50,774 nt of DNA from Clostridia bacterium. GTDB lineage: Bacteria; Bacillota; Clostridia; Oscillospirales; Acutalibacteraceae. Made by a program: the position numbers and the translations under genes. Shown here piece after piece: positions 8,438 to 16,181 of this stretch (position 1 is its first letter; every line of letters begins with the position of its first letter). The DNA lies in NCBI GenBank assembly GCA_017549285.1, contig JAFYVE010000010.1, positions 1 through 50,774 of the forward strand, given 5' to 3'. The notes under the pieces are model-generated. The model was not told the DNA's origin. It searched no databases and worked only from the letters and a program-made list of their open reading frames with translations.

Positions 8438-8481
8438 CTCCTAAGGGTTAGTTGTGAGTTCGATTCTCGCTGGGGGTGCCA
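8438..8481 (+). other. Detached 3' part of a tRNA-Arg(CCT) gene, probable attR of the defence island
   Basis: CTCCTAA matches the anticodon loop of a tRNA-Arg(CCT). Downstream is a good T arm (GTGAG-TTCGATT-CTCGC, all five pairs formed, one G-T), a 3' acceptor strand TGGGGGT, discriminator G and CCA. There is no matching 5' acceptor strand (ACCCCCA), no D arm and no proper 5' anticodon strand upstream, so this is only a 3' fragment. It is followed within six bases by a strong terminator, as a native tRNA gene would be. Elements integrating into tRNA 3' ends rebuild the gene at one side and leave such a fragment at the other. This suggests that the island lies to the left, with the intact tRNA beyond the window. 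Confidence 0.6.
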
Positions 8482-8486
8482 ATCTT

Positions 8487-8530
8487 AAAAAGCCGAGAAG
8501 CCTTGATTTTACTAGGCTTTTCGGCTTTTT
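8487..8530 (+). terminator. Terminator of the original tRNA-Arg transcription unit
   Basis: Sixteen-bp stem starting AAAAAGCCGAGAAGCC (8487-8502), pairing with 8515-8530, which ends in a T run; one G-T pair. It lies directly downstream of the tRNA 3' fragment. Confidence 0.85.
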
Positions 8531-8576
8531 ATGTTTTTAAAACAAGCGAAAAAACACCAAAAATCGCACGTTTTTT

Positions 8577-8741
8577 CATTAGCAGAAAGCCTTTTTTGCT
8601 AATGAAATTTGTATGCTGAAAAATTCAAATCAAATTTTTGCAAAATTATTCTGCTAATGGAAATTAGCAGATTTTTCGGTTTTCTGCTAATGAAAACCCC
8701 CGTTCTGCTAATATACGATTTTAGAATATTTGTTTGCTAAT
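8577..8741. repeat. Seven TGCTAAT/ATTAGCA repeats in an AT-rich intergenic region
   Basis: The core TGCTAAT occurs on the plus strand at 8597, 8652, 8685, 8706 and 8735, and as ATTAGCA at 8578 and 8663. Most copies extend to TTCTGCTAATG. Two pairs form inverted repeats: CATTAGCA...TGCTAATG (8577-8604) and TCTGCTAAT-ggaa-ATTAGCAGA (8650-8671, perfect 9-bp arms). The stretch 8531-8884 has no gene. The repeats look like a multi-site binding region, either for a regulator of the downstream sigma factor or for an integration/replication protein. Function unknown. Confidence 0.75.
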
Positions 8742-8884
8742 GAAGGCGATAGTTATTAAGTTAGTGTTGTCATATGCTAAAATATAATTTTCAAGATACA
8801 TTGTTTTTGATAAAAAATAATGTTAAACTTTATGTAAGATGAGGTATATAAAATCGGTTTATATAAGTGAGAGGAGGTTTTTTA

Positions 8885-9469
8885 ATGGAAGATAAACAAA
8901 TAATAAAGCTTTTCTTTGCCAGAGCAGAAGACGCACTCCGTATTCTGAGTGAGCGTTACGGAAAAACATTATACAGAATCGCAATGAATATTCTCGGCAA
9001 TCATCACGATGCAGAAGAAACAACAAATGATACATATCTTGCCATTTGGAATGCAATACCACCTAAAGAACCTGACCCTTTGGCTCCTTATGTATACCGA
9101 ACAGGAAGAAATACGGCTTTAAAAAAGCTGGAATATCTCTCAGCCGAAAAACGAAACAGCAGTTATAATTTATCTCTGGATGAGCTTTCGGCTTGTCTGC
9201 CCGACGAAGACATTGAGCATATTTTCAATGCACAGGAAATTGCTGATTCCGTAAATGAATTTCTGAAAAAAGATACCGCTGTAAACAGATATATTTTTAT
9301 ACGCAGATACTGGTACGGAGATTCCGTGGAAGATATATCAAAAGATCTACAGATGAAAAGCGGCACCGTATCGGTAAGACTCAACCGCATAAGAACAAAA
9401 TTAAAAGAACATCTTATTAAGGAGGGTTACTACTATGAAACGCAAACAGGTATTGGAAGTTCTGGATAA
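8885..9469 (+). CDS. ECF-type RNA polymerase sigma factor
   Basis: A 194-residue sigma-70 family protein with region 2 (about residues 8-75, RIAMNILGNHHDAEETTNDTYLAIWN, shown over two stretches: RIAMNILGNHHDAEE then TTNDTYLAIWN) and region 4 (about 115-180), with the helix-turn-helix SVEDISKDLQMKSGTVSVRL. ECF sigma factors direct RNA polymerase to stress or envelope genes and are usually held by an anti-sigma factor encoded next door. The start chosen is MEDKQ (ATG 8885), since GAGAGGAGG lies eight nt before it; an earlier in-frame start overlaps this site. The 3' end overlaps the following serpin gene by 35 bp, implying translational coupling and a functional pair. The TGCTAAT repeat array lies upstream. 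Confidence 0.9.
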   Translation: MEDKQIIKLFFARAEDALRILSERYGKTLYRIAMNILGNHHDAEETTNDTYLAIWNAIPPKEPDPLAPYVYRTGRNTALKKLEYLSAEKRNSSYNLSLDELSACLPDEDIEHIFNAQEIADSVNEFLKKDTAVNRYIFIRRYWYGDSVEDISKDLQMKSGTVSVRLNRIRTKLKEHLIKEGYYYETQTGIGSSG

Positions 9470-10862
9470 AATAGACGACAGATACATCAAGGAATCTGAA
9501 AAGGCTCCGAAAAAGATAAAAAAAACATATTGGATAGGTGCGGTTGCGGCTGTTCTGGCAATAGCGATCTGCATAAGTTCTGTTACTGATTCCGCATTAA
9601 CAACCGCAAAGGCAATTGCTCTCCCCGATGAAGCAAGAGTCAGGGAACATCCCGACCTTGATGATTATAAGGACAGAGAAAGCTATATGGCTGATGTTGA
9701 AAAGTGGGATTCTGAAACAAAGAGCAGAAAAGCAATAAAAGAAAATGCCGTGATTTCATTGTCACCGTTTTTCACACAGGCTTCGGCTGAATTCCTTGCT
9801 TCGCAGAACAATGAAAATGCCTTATGGTCACCAATAAACGCTTATATCGGTCTTTCTATGCTTGCAGAAATAACCGACGATGACAGCCGTAATGAAATTT
9901 TAGATTTGTTCGGTGTAAGCGATATTGAAACACTCAGAAAACAGGTCAGCGCAATATGGGAATCTATTTATGAAGGTGACAAAAATGAAGTATCAACATT
10001 GGCAAATTCACTCTGGCTGAAAAAAGGACTTGAATACAATCAGGAAACCATGAATAATCTTGCTTATCACTACTATGCATCTGTATATCAATGCGACCTC
10101 GGAAGTAAAAAGGCTGATAAATCAATCGGTGAATGGCTTGACGACAACACGGGCGGATTATTGAAAGACAGCACAGATAAAATTGACTTGTCTTACGATA
10201 CTGTTCTTGCATTATATTCAACGCTGTTTTTTCAGGCAAAATGGAGCAATGAATTCAATGCTGACTATAACACCGAGAATGTTTTTCACGGTGTCAACGG
10301 TGATACAAACGCAACATATATGAACAAAAACCTTTGTCAGATGAACTATTACTGGCATGATGATTTCAGTGCTGTGTGTTTATATCTTAAAAACGGCAGC
10401 ACTATGTGGTTTATTCTTCCCGATGAAGACAAAACTCCTGCAGATATTTTAAAAGACGGTGCTTACGGAGAATTGATTTCATCAGGCAACGGTGAAGACG
10501 GCTGGCAGAACAAAAAATATCTGAAGGTCAATTTATCCGTTCCTAAATTTGATGTTTCCTCTTCTTTGAATTTAAAAGACGGACTTAACAGAATGGGCGT
10601 GTCAGAAGTATTTGATATTGAAAGCTCCGATTTTACGGCTATCACATCAGATACGCCCGTGTATGTTTCAGCCGTTAATCAGTCTGCGAGAGTTGAAATT
10701 GACGAAAAAGGTGTAAAAGCAGCGGCTTATATAGAAATCCCCGGTGACGGTGAAGCTATGCCGCCCGAAGAAATAGTTGATTTTATTCTTGACAGACCTT
10801 TTGTTTTTGTGATTTCAAAAGACAGATTACCTCTTTTCACAGGCGTAATAAATAATATATAA
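9435..10862 (+). CDS. Membrane-anchored serpin with an anti-sigma-like N-terminus
   Basis: 475 residues. Residues 1-32 (MKRKQVLEVLDKIDDRYIKE...) are cytoplasmic and resemble the short N-terminal segment of clostridial proteins encoded with ECF sigma factors. Residues 33-49 are one membrane helix. Residues 105-475 are a full serpin outside the cell: the LWSPINAYIGLSMLAE region, the reactive-loop hinge E-K-G-V-K-A-A-A (424-431) and the C-terminal signature DRPFVFVISKDRLPLFTGVI. The alanine-rich hinge is typical of inhibitory serpins. Counting from the hinge puts P1 near Glu440, with Ala441-Met442 after it, but the exact bond is uncertain. Serpins trap serine or cysteine proteases; secreted serpins of the related gut bacterium Eubacterium siraeum (siropins) inhibit host proteases. 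The overlap with the ECF gene suggests a membrane anti-sigma factor whose sensor is the serpin. That link is inference. Confidence 0.88.
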   Translation: MKRKQVLEVLDKIDDRYIKESEKAPKKIKKTYWIGAVAAVLAIAICISSVTDSALTTAKAIALPDEARVREHPDLDDYKDRESYMADVEKWDSETKSRKAIKENAVISLSPFFTQASAEFLASQNNENALWSPINAYIGLSMLAEITDDDSRNEILDLFGVSDIETLRKQVSAIWESIYEGDKNEVSTLANSLWLKKGLEYNQETMNNLAYHYYASVYQCDLGSKKADKSIGEWLDDNTGGLLKDSTDKIDLSYDTVLALYSTLFFQAKWSNEFNADYNTENVFHGVNGDTNATYMNKNLCQMNYYWHDDFSAVCLYLKNGSTMWFILPDEDKTPADILKDGAYGELISSGNGEDGWQNKKYLKVNLSVPKFDVSSSLNLKDGLNRMGVSEVFDIESSDFTAITSDTPVYVSAVNQSARVEIDEKGVKAAAYIEIPGDGEAMPPEEIVDFILDRPFVFVISKDRLPLFTGVINNI

Positions 10863-10969
10863 TATTTTCTGATTACATTGAAATTCCGTCATATAAATTA
10901 CGACTGCATCTTGATTTTTCTGACGTAATATAATAAAATATATAATATTTTGTAATCAGGAGTATTCTT

Positions 10970-12184
10970 ATGAATAACAATCAGAAATTATCCGTAAGAT
11001 GGATATATATGGCAGTCGGCGTGATTGCGATGCTTTTTGCAGGGGTGCTGTATGCCTGGTCAATACTGAAATCCCCTCTTGCAGGTGAATTCAGCTGGGG
11101 CACATCGGAACTTGCCCTTAACTTCACTTTGGCAATGACATTTTTCTGTGTCGGAGGACTTTTGGGGGCTCAGATTTCAAAACGTCTCGGTCACCGCACG
11201 GCTCTTATTTCGGCAGGTGTACTCTCTGCGGCAGGTTTTGCTCTTACTGCAGTTTTAAACAATGTTTCAGTTGTGATGCTTTATATCACTTACGGTGTAC
11301 TTGCAGGGCTCGGAATAGGAATCGCTTACAACGTTGTTATTGCTACGGTAAGTTCATGTTTTCCCGACAAAAAAGGACTTTGTTCAGGCTGTCTTATGAT
11401 GGGATTCGGTGCTTCTGCCCTCATTCTCGGCAATCTTGCAGATGTTATGTTCAGAAGCACTCTCGGATGGCGTACAACATACATAATTCTCGGCGTTTCA
11501 ATTCTCGTTGTGTTATCAGTTGCGGGAATTATACTCAGAAAGCCCTCCCCCGATGTTGTTTTCCCCGAAGCAAAAGGCTCAAAAGCTCAGAGCAATAATG
11601 ACAATCAGGATTTTACATCAAAACAGATGCTTTGCAAACCCTCATTCTGGATGGCATTTATCTGCATTTCATTCCTTGCCGCAGTCGGCAGTTCAGTTAT
11701 AAGTTTTGCAAAAGACCTTGCAATTTCCGTCAATGCCCCCGAAGCTCTTGCTGTTTCACTTGTAGGTATTCTTTCCGTATGCAACGGTGTAGGACGTATT
11801 ATTACGGGTGCAGTATTTGATGTTATCGGATGCAGAAAAACTATGATATGTGCTAACATTCTCACAATCTGTGCCGCAGGTGTCACCTTACTTGCAGTTT
11901 CAATAAATGCACTCCCCCTGTGCATTATCGGTGTGTGCCTTACGGGTATGTCATACGGTGCCTGCCCCACCATCACTTCAGCATTTACTTCAACATTCTT
12001 CGGTATGAAGCACTTTTCAAACAATATGGCACTTATGACCTTTACTGTTATGGTCGGCTCATTCGTTGCAACGGCATCAAACAAGGTGCTTGAAGCAACA
12101 GGCGGCTACACAGCCACATTTATAATGCTTTTAGCTCTGACCTTTGCGGCTCTTGTACTGAATATATTTATACGAAAGAAATAA
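10970..12184 (+). CDS. OFA-family MFS transporter (oxalate/formate or monocarboxylate antiporter-like)
   Basis: A 404-residue membrane protein with about 12 hydrophobic helices. The N-terminus (IYMAVGVIAMLFAGVLYAWS) and the conserved G-rich helix (GVLAGLGIGIAYNVVIATVS) match the OFA branch of the major facilitator superfamily, which includes OxlT and lactate/pyruvate carriers. The substrate cannot be assigned, but a small carboxylate is most likely. The ATG at 10970 has CAGGAG upstream. The gene stands alone between the serpin gene and a convergent phosphatase, with a shared terminator at its 3' end. Confidence 0.85.
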   Translation: MNNNQKLSVRWIYMAVGVIAMLFAGVLYAWSILKSPLAGEFSWGTSELALNFTLAMTFFCVGGLLGAQISKRLGHRTALISAGVLSAAGFALTAVLNNVSVVMLYITYGVLAGLGIGIAYNVVIATVSSCFPDKKGLCSGCLMMGFGASALILGNLADVMFRSTLGWRTTYIILGVSILVVLSVAGIILRKPSPDVVFPEAKGSKAQSNNDNQDFTSKQMLCKPSFWMAFICISFLAAVGSSVISFAKDLAISVNAPEALAVSLVGILSVCNGVGRIITGAVFDVIGCRKTMICANILTICAAGVTLLAVSINALPLCIIGVCLTGMSYGACPTITSAFTSTFFGMKHFSNNMALMTFTVMVGSFVATASNKVLEATGGYTATFIMLLALTFAALVLNIFIRKK

Positions 12185-12195
12185 GTTAAAAAGTT

Positions 12196-12224
12196 AACCG
12201 TCGGAGAGAAATCCCCCGACGGTT
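12196..12224. terminator. Bidirectional terminator between convergent genes
   Basis: Nine-bp stem AACCGTCGG / CCGACGGTT with an 11-nt loop, followed by TTTTT on the plus strand. It serves the MFS gene and possibly the facing phosphatase gene. Confidence 0.8.
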
Positions 12225-12235
12225 TTTCATATAAT

Positions 12236-12994
12236 TCAAAGCAATGTCACAAATTCTTTATAAGCTGTGGGGTTGGCAAAGACTACGTCCTGAGGTTTGC
12301 CGAAGCTGATTTCATCCCCATCAAAATTCAACGCAACACCGCCTGCTTCTCTGAGAATCAGCGTACCTGCGGCAATGTCCCAGGGCTGAAGCTCTTTTTC
12401 AAAGAAGACTTCACATCTTCCGCAGGCTATAGTGCATATATCGTAAGCAGCAGAGCCGCTTCTGCGTATATCACGGCAAAAATCGAAAACTTTTCTTAAA
12501 AGTGTAAATGTTGCATCCGTGTTTTCAGGATGATAAGGCGATGTACCGAAAAGTGCAAGTCCGTCTGAAAGAGGACGGTCGCTGACACTTATTTTTTCAC
12601 CATTGAGATATGCACCCTTGCCTTTTTCTGCGGTGAAAATTTCGTTTGTGTAGGGGTTATAAACAACACCTGCAATAACATCATTCTCCTTACAGAGTGC
12701 CACGGAAATACAACTGCAACGGAAGTCCTGCATAAAATTTGTTGTGCCGTCAATTGGGTCAATTATGAAACGCAGAGCTGTGCTTTCAAAATTGTTTTCG
12801 CCCTCTTCCCCCACAAATTCAGCCTCAGGGAAAGCATTGCCGAGCTCTTCAAAAAGAAAATCCTGAACGGCAACGTCATACTTTGTAACAAAGTTTTTCT
12901 TGCCTTCCTTGGCTGTTACGGCGTTTTCCTGATTGTGCGCAGAAAGAACAATCTCCCCTGCTTCCTTTACAATTTCAATAATTCTGTTAAGCAT
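12236..12994 (-). CDS. Inositol monophosphatase-family phosphatase (SuhB-like)
   Basis: A 252-residue Mg-dependent sugar-phosphate phosphatase. It shows the metal-binding Glu in VGEEGE, the family signature DPIDGTTNF (about residues 78-86) and the second metal motif WDIAAGTLILREAGG. These residues coordinate the metals and water for hydrolysis of inositol-1-phosphate or related esters. The family also includes fructose-1,6-bisphosphatases and PAP phosphatases, so the substrate is open. It is a single gene with its own promoter (13027-13056), convergent with the MFS gene. Confidence 0.88.
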   Translation of the reverse strand: MLNRIIEIVKEAGEIVLSAHNQENAVTAKEGKKNFVTKYDVAVQDFLFEELGNAFPEAEFVGEEGENNFESTALRFIIDPIDGTTNFMQDFRCSCISVALCKENDVIAGVVYNPYTNEIFTAEKGKGAYLNGEKISVSDRPLSDGLALFGTSPYHPENTDATFTLLRKVFDFCRDIRRSGSAAYDICTIACGRCEVFFEKELQPWDIAAGTLILREAGGVALNFDGDEISFGKPQDVVFANPTAYKEFVTLL

Positions 12995-13026
12995 AAAATA
13001 TCATTTTCCTTTATATTCATAAATTT

Positions 13027-13056
13027 ATAATAGCACAATCAGTCTGTAAAAATCAA
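13027..13056 (-). promoter_or_regulatory. Promoter of the inositol monophosphatase-family gene
   Basis: Minus strand TTGATT (13056-13051), an 18-bp spacer and TATTAT (13032-13027), about 33 bp before the ATG. Confidence 0.55.
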
Positions 13057-13087
13057 TATTTAATCACGTATAACCTTTTGAATTATG

Positions 13088-13116
13088 TTGACAACTATGA
13101 ACAATTATTTTATTAT
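13088..13116 (+). promoter_or_regulatory. Promoter of the GH18-like gene
   Basis: TTGACA (13088-13093), 17-bp spacer, TATTAT (13111-13116), 30 bp before the chosen ATG at 13147. Confidence 0.65.
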
Positions 13117-13146
13117 TGTATTACAAAAAACAAAAGGGGAATAATT

Positions 13147-14172
13147 ATGACAGTTTTTCTTTCACAGGTAACAGCGTTCTTTACGGCAATTATTCTTGTT
13201 GTAACGAATTTCCTCGGCATAAACATCGATATGAGTGACAAAAAAGTTGATGATTTCAAAGTAACAACCTACATAAGAGGCGAATATGTGCAGTCTCCCG
13301 ACAGTCTTTACCCCGAAGATTTTGACATTGTGACAGATGTCATTTTATTTGAATGTGCCTCATTCAATGCAGAGGGTGAAGTCATCTGCAACGAGCCTGT
13401 GCTTTCAACAGCACTTGACAATATCCGTGACGTGATCGGTGACAGAGATGTAAATATCACGCTCAATCTTATCGGTCCGTGGGGTATAACAGACTCTGAT
13501 ATATGGGAAGAACAGATGGAAGCTCAGAGTATTGAACACAACAAAGCCTTCACAAGCGGTGTGCTTGAAGATAACATCATCGAAGTGCTTGAAAAATATG
13601 GTTTTGACGGTGTTCATTTTGACTATGAATACCCCCTTTCAGACAATGCATGGAAGCATTATAACAAATTCCTTGTTTCTCTCGATAAAAAGCTCGGAGA
13701 TTACACTCTCGGTGTTGCAGGCAATGCCTGGAATATTAAATTCTCAACAGCTGCAATTGCTGCAATCGACTCGTTTGAAGTTATGCTTTATGATATGATT
13801 GACGACGAAGGCAGACACGCAACTTATGAAGACACAATCTCTGCGGCGGCAAGTATCGGCATCTACGGGATGCCCCTTGATAAGGTAAATATCGGTCTTG
13901 CATTCTATTCCAGACCTACAGATATGTCGGCTTATTGGTACGGCTACAACGGTTGCTACGACGGTATTGATGAAAACGGCTGGTATCATTGTGACGAAAC
14001 TGACAAGGATTTCTGGTTCAATACACCCGATGTTATTGCCGCAAAGACAGATTATGCAATAAAACACACATTCGGCGGTGTTATGATATGGCACTATAAC
14101 TGCGACCTACCCTCAAGCCACGAAGACTCACTTCTCAGAGCAGTCGGAGATACAGTCAAGAAAAACTATTAA
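13147..14172 (+). CDS. Glycoside hydrolase family 18-like protein, membrane anchored
   Basis: A 341-residue protein with an N-terminal hydrophobic segment (residues 5-25) and a GH18-type TIM barrel outside the cell. The active-site strand is DGVHFDYEYP (154-163). The family motif is DxxDxDxE; here the first inner Asp is His157, while Asp159 and the catalytic Glu161 remain. The barrel also shows VMLYDMIDDEG and the C-terminal GVMIWHYNCD strand, typical of the fold. GH18 enzymes cut chitin, peptidoglycan-like or N-glycan chitobiose bonds. The residue change makes specificity unclear, and a carbohydrate-binding, non-chitinase role is possible. The start is ATG 13147, with AAAGGGG upstream; a longer reading frame begins inside the promoter and is rejected. 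Confidence 0.8.
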   Translation: MTVFLSQVTAFFTAIILVVTNFLGINIDMSDKKVDDFKVTTYIRGEYVQSPDSLYPEDFDIVTDVILFECASFNAEGEVICNEPVLSTALDNIRDVIGDRDVNITLNLIGPWGITDSDIWEEQMEAQSIEHNKAFTSGVLEDNIIEVLEKYGFDGVHFDYEYPLSDNAWKHYNKFLVSLDKKLGDYTLGVAGNAWNIKFSTAAIAAIDSFEVMLYDMIDDEGRHATYEDTISAAASIGIYGMPLDKVNIGLAFYSRPTDMSAYWYGYNGCYDGIDENGWYHCDETDKDFWFNTPDVIAAKTDYAIKHTFGGVMIWHYNCDLPSSHEDSLLRAVGDTVKKNY

Positions 14173-14197
14173 AATAAACGATAATTTGTAAGGGTTC

Positions 14198-14218
14198 ATC
14201 CCGACAAATTGTTGTTTG
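14198..14218 (-). repeat. Solo end of the MITE-like repeat family
   Basis: On the minus strand AAACAACAATTTGTCGGGAT resembles the conserved ends of the intergenic repeats found at 27980, 35512 and 42648. Only one end is seen here. It lies just after the GH18-like gene. Confidence 0.4.
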
Positions 14219-14302
14219 CCGCAATCCCGACATAAAGAAATATTGCATATATAATATGTATATTTAATAAGAAAATATGTTGAAAAATAAATCAAAAAAA
14301 GG

Positions 14303-14332
14303 TTGACAATACCTGTCCCGATGTTATATAAT
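14303..14332 (+). promoter_or_regulatory. Promoter of the rpmH operon
   Basis: TTGACA (14303-14308), 18-bp spacer, TATAAT (14327-14332). A leader of about 85 nt follows. It contains a perfect hairpin GTGCCG-TTA-CGGCAC and a weaker CAGGG...CCCTG hairpin before the GGGGG-rich ribosome site of rpmH. Confidence 0.8.
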
Positions 14333-14424
14333 ACTATTTCGCAGGGGCTAATTATGCCCTGACATCTAAAAATACAGATTATGTGCCGTTACGGCACTTA
14401 TAAACGAATGGGGGTTAAATCATT

Positions 14425-14559
14425 ATGAAGAGAACATATCAGCCCAAGAAGAGACACACACAGAAGGTTCACGGTTTCCGTGCAAGAATGTCAACAAGAA
14501 ACGGCCGCAAGGTTCTTGCTCGCCGCAGAGCAAAAGGCAGAAAATCACTTGCTGTTTAA
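14425..14559 (+). CDS. rpmH: 50S ribosomal protein L34
   Basis: A 44-residue, highly basic protein: [20 protein letters not shown] followed by [20 protein letters not shown]. This is the standard L34 sequence. It is part of the large ribosomal subunit and binds 23S rRNA. It opens the conserved rpmH-rnpA-yidD-yidC-jag cluster, here with a strong promoter 93 bp upstream. It is shorter than most gene callers' default cut-off. In most Firmicutes dnaA lies upstream in the opposite direction; here a GH18-like gene occupies that place. Confidence 0.97.
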   Translation: MKRTYQPKKRHTQKVHGFRARMSTRNGRKVLARRRAKGRKSLAV

Positions 14560-14570
14560 TTGCTTGATTC

Positions 14571-14930
14571 ATGGCAATGAATTCTGTTGAAACATTAAAA
14601 ACGAACAGCGACTTCCGCCGTGCTTATGCACGGGGTAAGTCCTACACAAATCCTGCGTTGGTGATGTATGTAAGAAAGAACCGCGCGGGTTCTTGTCGTA
14701 TTGGGATAACTGCAAGCAAAAAGATAGGAAATGCCGTTCAGAGGAACAGAGCAAGGCGAGTTATAAGAGAAGCCTTCAGACAGATAAATCTTCCGCTAAA
14801 CGGTCATTTTGACATAGTTTTTGTCGCAAGAACAAAGACCGTGTTCAAAAAAAGTACAGATATCTACAATATAATGTTACCGATGATGAAAGAAGCCGGT
14901 GTGTTACAGAATGAAGAAGCTCATTCTTAA
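14571..14930 (+). CDS. rnpA: Ribonuclease P protein component
   Basis: The protein subunit of RNase P, which helps the catalytic RNA remove 5' leaders from pre-tRNAs. The 119 residues include the early segment [17 protein letters not shown], the conserved RNR box ([20 protein letters not shown]) and [10 protein letters not shown], all standard. No clear ribosome site is present; initiation at ATG 14571 or ATG 14577 is equally plausible, probably by coupling to rpmH 12-18 nt upstream. The 3' end overlaps yidD by 20 bp. Confidence 0.95.
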   Translation: MAMNSVETLKTNSDFRRAYARGKSYTNPALVMYVRKNRAGSCRIGITASKKIGNAVQRNRARRVIREAFRQINLPLNGHFDIVFVARTKTVFKKSTDIYNIMLPMMKEAGVLQNEEAHS

Positions 14931-15153
14931 AGCCATCGGCTTTTATCAAAGGAAGATTTCGCCTTTATTTCCGCCGATGTGCAGATATTATCCAACATGT
15001 TCAGCCTATATGATTGAGGCTGTTGAAAAATACGGTGCCTTCAGAGGTGTTTTTCTGGGTATAAAACGATTATCCAGATGCAACATCCTTTTTCCGGGAG
15101 GAGTAGACCCGGTTCCCGACCTCAAAGAGAAATATAAGAAAAAGCATCGTTAA
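14911..15153 (+). CDS. yidD: Membrane protein insertion efficiency factor YidD
   Basis: An 80-residue protein with the invariant core [11 protein letters not shown] and GGVDPVPDL. YidD is a small membrane-associated protein that assists YidC-dependent insertion of membrane proteins. The ATG at 14911 lies inside the end of rnpA in another frame, the usual arrangement; an upstream in-frame GTG lacks the family's N-terminus ([18 protein letters not shown]). yidC follows after 32 nt. Confidence 0.95.
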   Translation: MKKLILKAIGFYQRKISPLFPPMCRYYPTCSAYMIEAVEKYGAFRGVFLGIKRLSRCNILFPGGVDPVPDLKEKYKKKHR

Positions 15154-15185
15154 AAAAGAATACAAAAAGAAAGGACACCGCAATT

Positions 15186-16160
15186 ATGAGTGGACTTTAT
15201 GATGCACTTGCCGTACCTTTTGGTTACGTGCTTCATTTATTTTATAATTTATTTGATAACTACCTTATTTCCCTTTTTGTGCTGACACTCCTTGTTAAGC
15301 TCCTTCTTCTGCCCTCATCAATCAGTCAGCAGAAGAATTCTGCAAAGCAGACAAGACTTCAGCCCAAATTAAACAGAATAAGACAGAAATATTCAAACGG
15401 CGGACAGCCCACAAGAGAGATGCAGATGAAGATTCAGGAAGAGACACAGGCTCTCTACCAGAAAGAAGGCTTCAGCCCCATGTCAGGCGGTTGTGCACCT
15501 CTTCTTATCCAGTTCCCCATCATGATCGGTCTTTACGGCGTTGTTTACACTCCCCTTTCAAAGGTGCTTAACATCAGCACAGACCTTGTCAACAAGGCTG
15601 TTACAGCTCTTAATGTCACTCCTGTAGAAACAGGACGAGGAAATGCCATGAACAGAGTTGAAATTCAGCTTCTCAGTGACATCAATGCAAACAATATGCC
15701 CGATTTCCTTGCTCCTTATGCAGACGATATTTTAAGACTCAAGGAACAATTCATGCTTTTCGGCAAACTCGACCTTACACAGATTCCTCAGTGGAAAGAG
15801 CCTTCAATTCTCTGGCTTATTCCCGCATTGGTTCTTGTTCTCGGTCTTGCAACAAGCCTTATCATGTTCCAGAAACAGAAGCAGACAAACCCCGAAATGG
15901 CAAAGAACCCCTCAATGGGCTGTATGACATTCATGTCTCCTCTTATGTCTGTATGGTTCACATTCCTTTTCCCTGCAGGCGTTGGTGTTTACTGGATTAT
16001 GTCAAGCTTCTTCCAGCTTGTTCAGACAATTCTTCTCAACGCAACACATAATCCTCAGAAAGTTATTGCAAGATCAATGATTGACGAAACTGTTGAACGC
16101 CGTTCAAGAGAAGCAAGCATTATCAAGTTAAAAGAGTTCGAGGAAAAAAATTCGGACTGA
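15186..16160 (+). CDS. yidC: Membrane protein insertase YidC/OxaA/SpoIIIJ
   Basis: An insertase that places membrane proteins into the bilayer, alone or with SecYEG. The 324-residue protein has the Gram-positive layout with five core helices. The first helix (NYLISLFVLTLLVKLLLLP) is followed by a cytoplasmic helical hairpin (QPKLNRIRQKYSNGG...REMQMKIQEETQALYQKEG). Next comes the hallmark GCAPLLIQFPIMIGLYGVV, and then helices near residues 205-280. The C-terminal tail is short and charged. AAAGGA lies upstream of ATG 15186. No lipoprotein signal is obvious. Jag follows after 21 nt, as in related genomes. Confidence 0.95.
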   Translation: MSGLYDALAVPFGYVLHLFYNLFDNYLISLFVLTLLVKLLLLPSSISQQKNSAKQTRLQPKLNRIRQKYSNGGQPTREMQMKIQEETQALYQKEGFSPMSGGCAPLLIQFPIMIGLYGVVYTPLSKVLNISTDLVNKAVTALNVTPVETGRGNAMNRVEIQLLSDINANNMPDFLAPYADDILRLKEQFMLFGKLDLTQIPQWKEPSILWLIPALVLVLGLATSLIMFQKQKQTNPEMAKNPSMGCMTFMSPLMSVWFTFLFPAGVGVYWIMSSFFQLVQTILLNATHNPQKVIARSMIDETVERRSREASIIKLKEFEEKNSD

Positions 16161-16181
16161 TAAATATAAGAAGGTGAAAAA

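Noticed and set aside
8404-8481. A complete tRNA gene at the tRNA-like sequence
   Set aside because: No 5' acceptor strand, D arm or 5' anticodon strand can be paired with the clear 3' half; it is a fragment.
11605-12084. 159-codon frame antisense to the OFA transporter
   Set aside because: Shadow of a membrane-protein gene with typical hydrophobic codon bias; no independent start signal.
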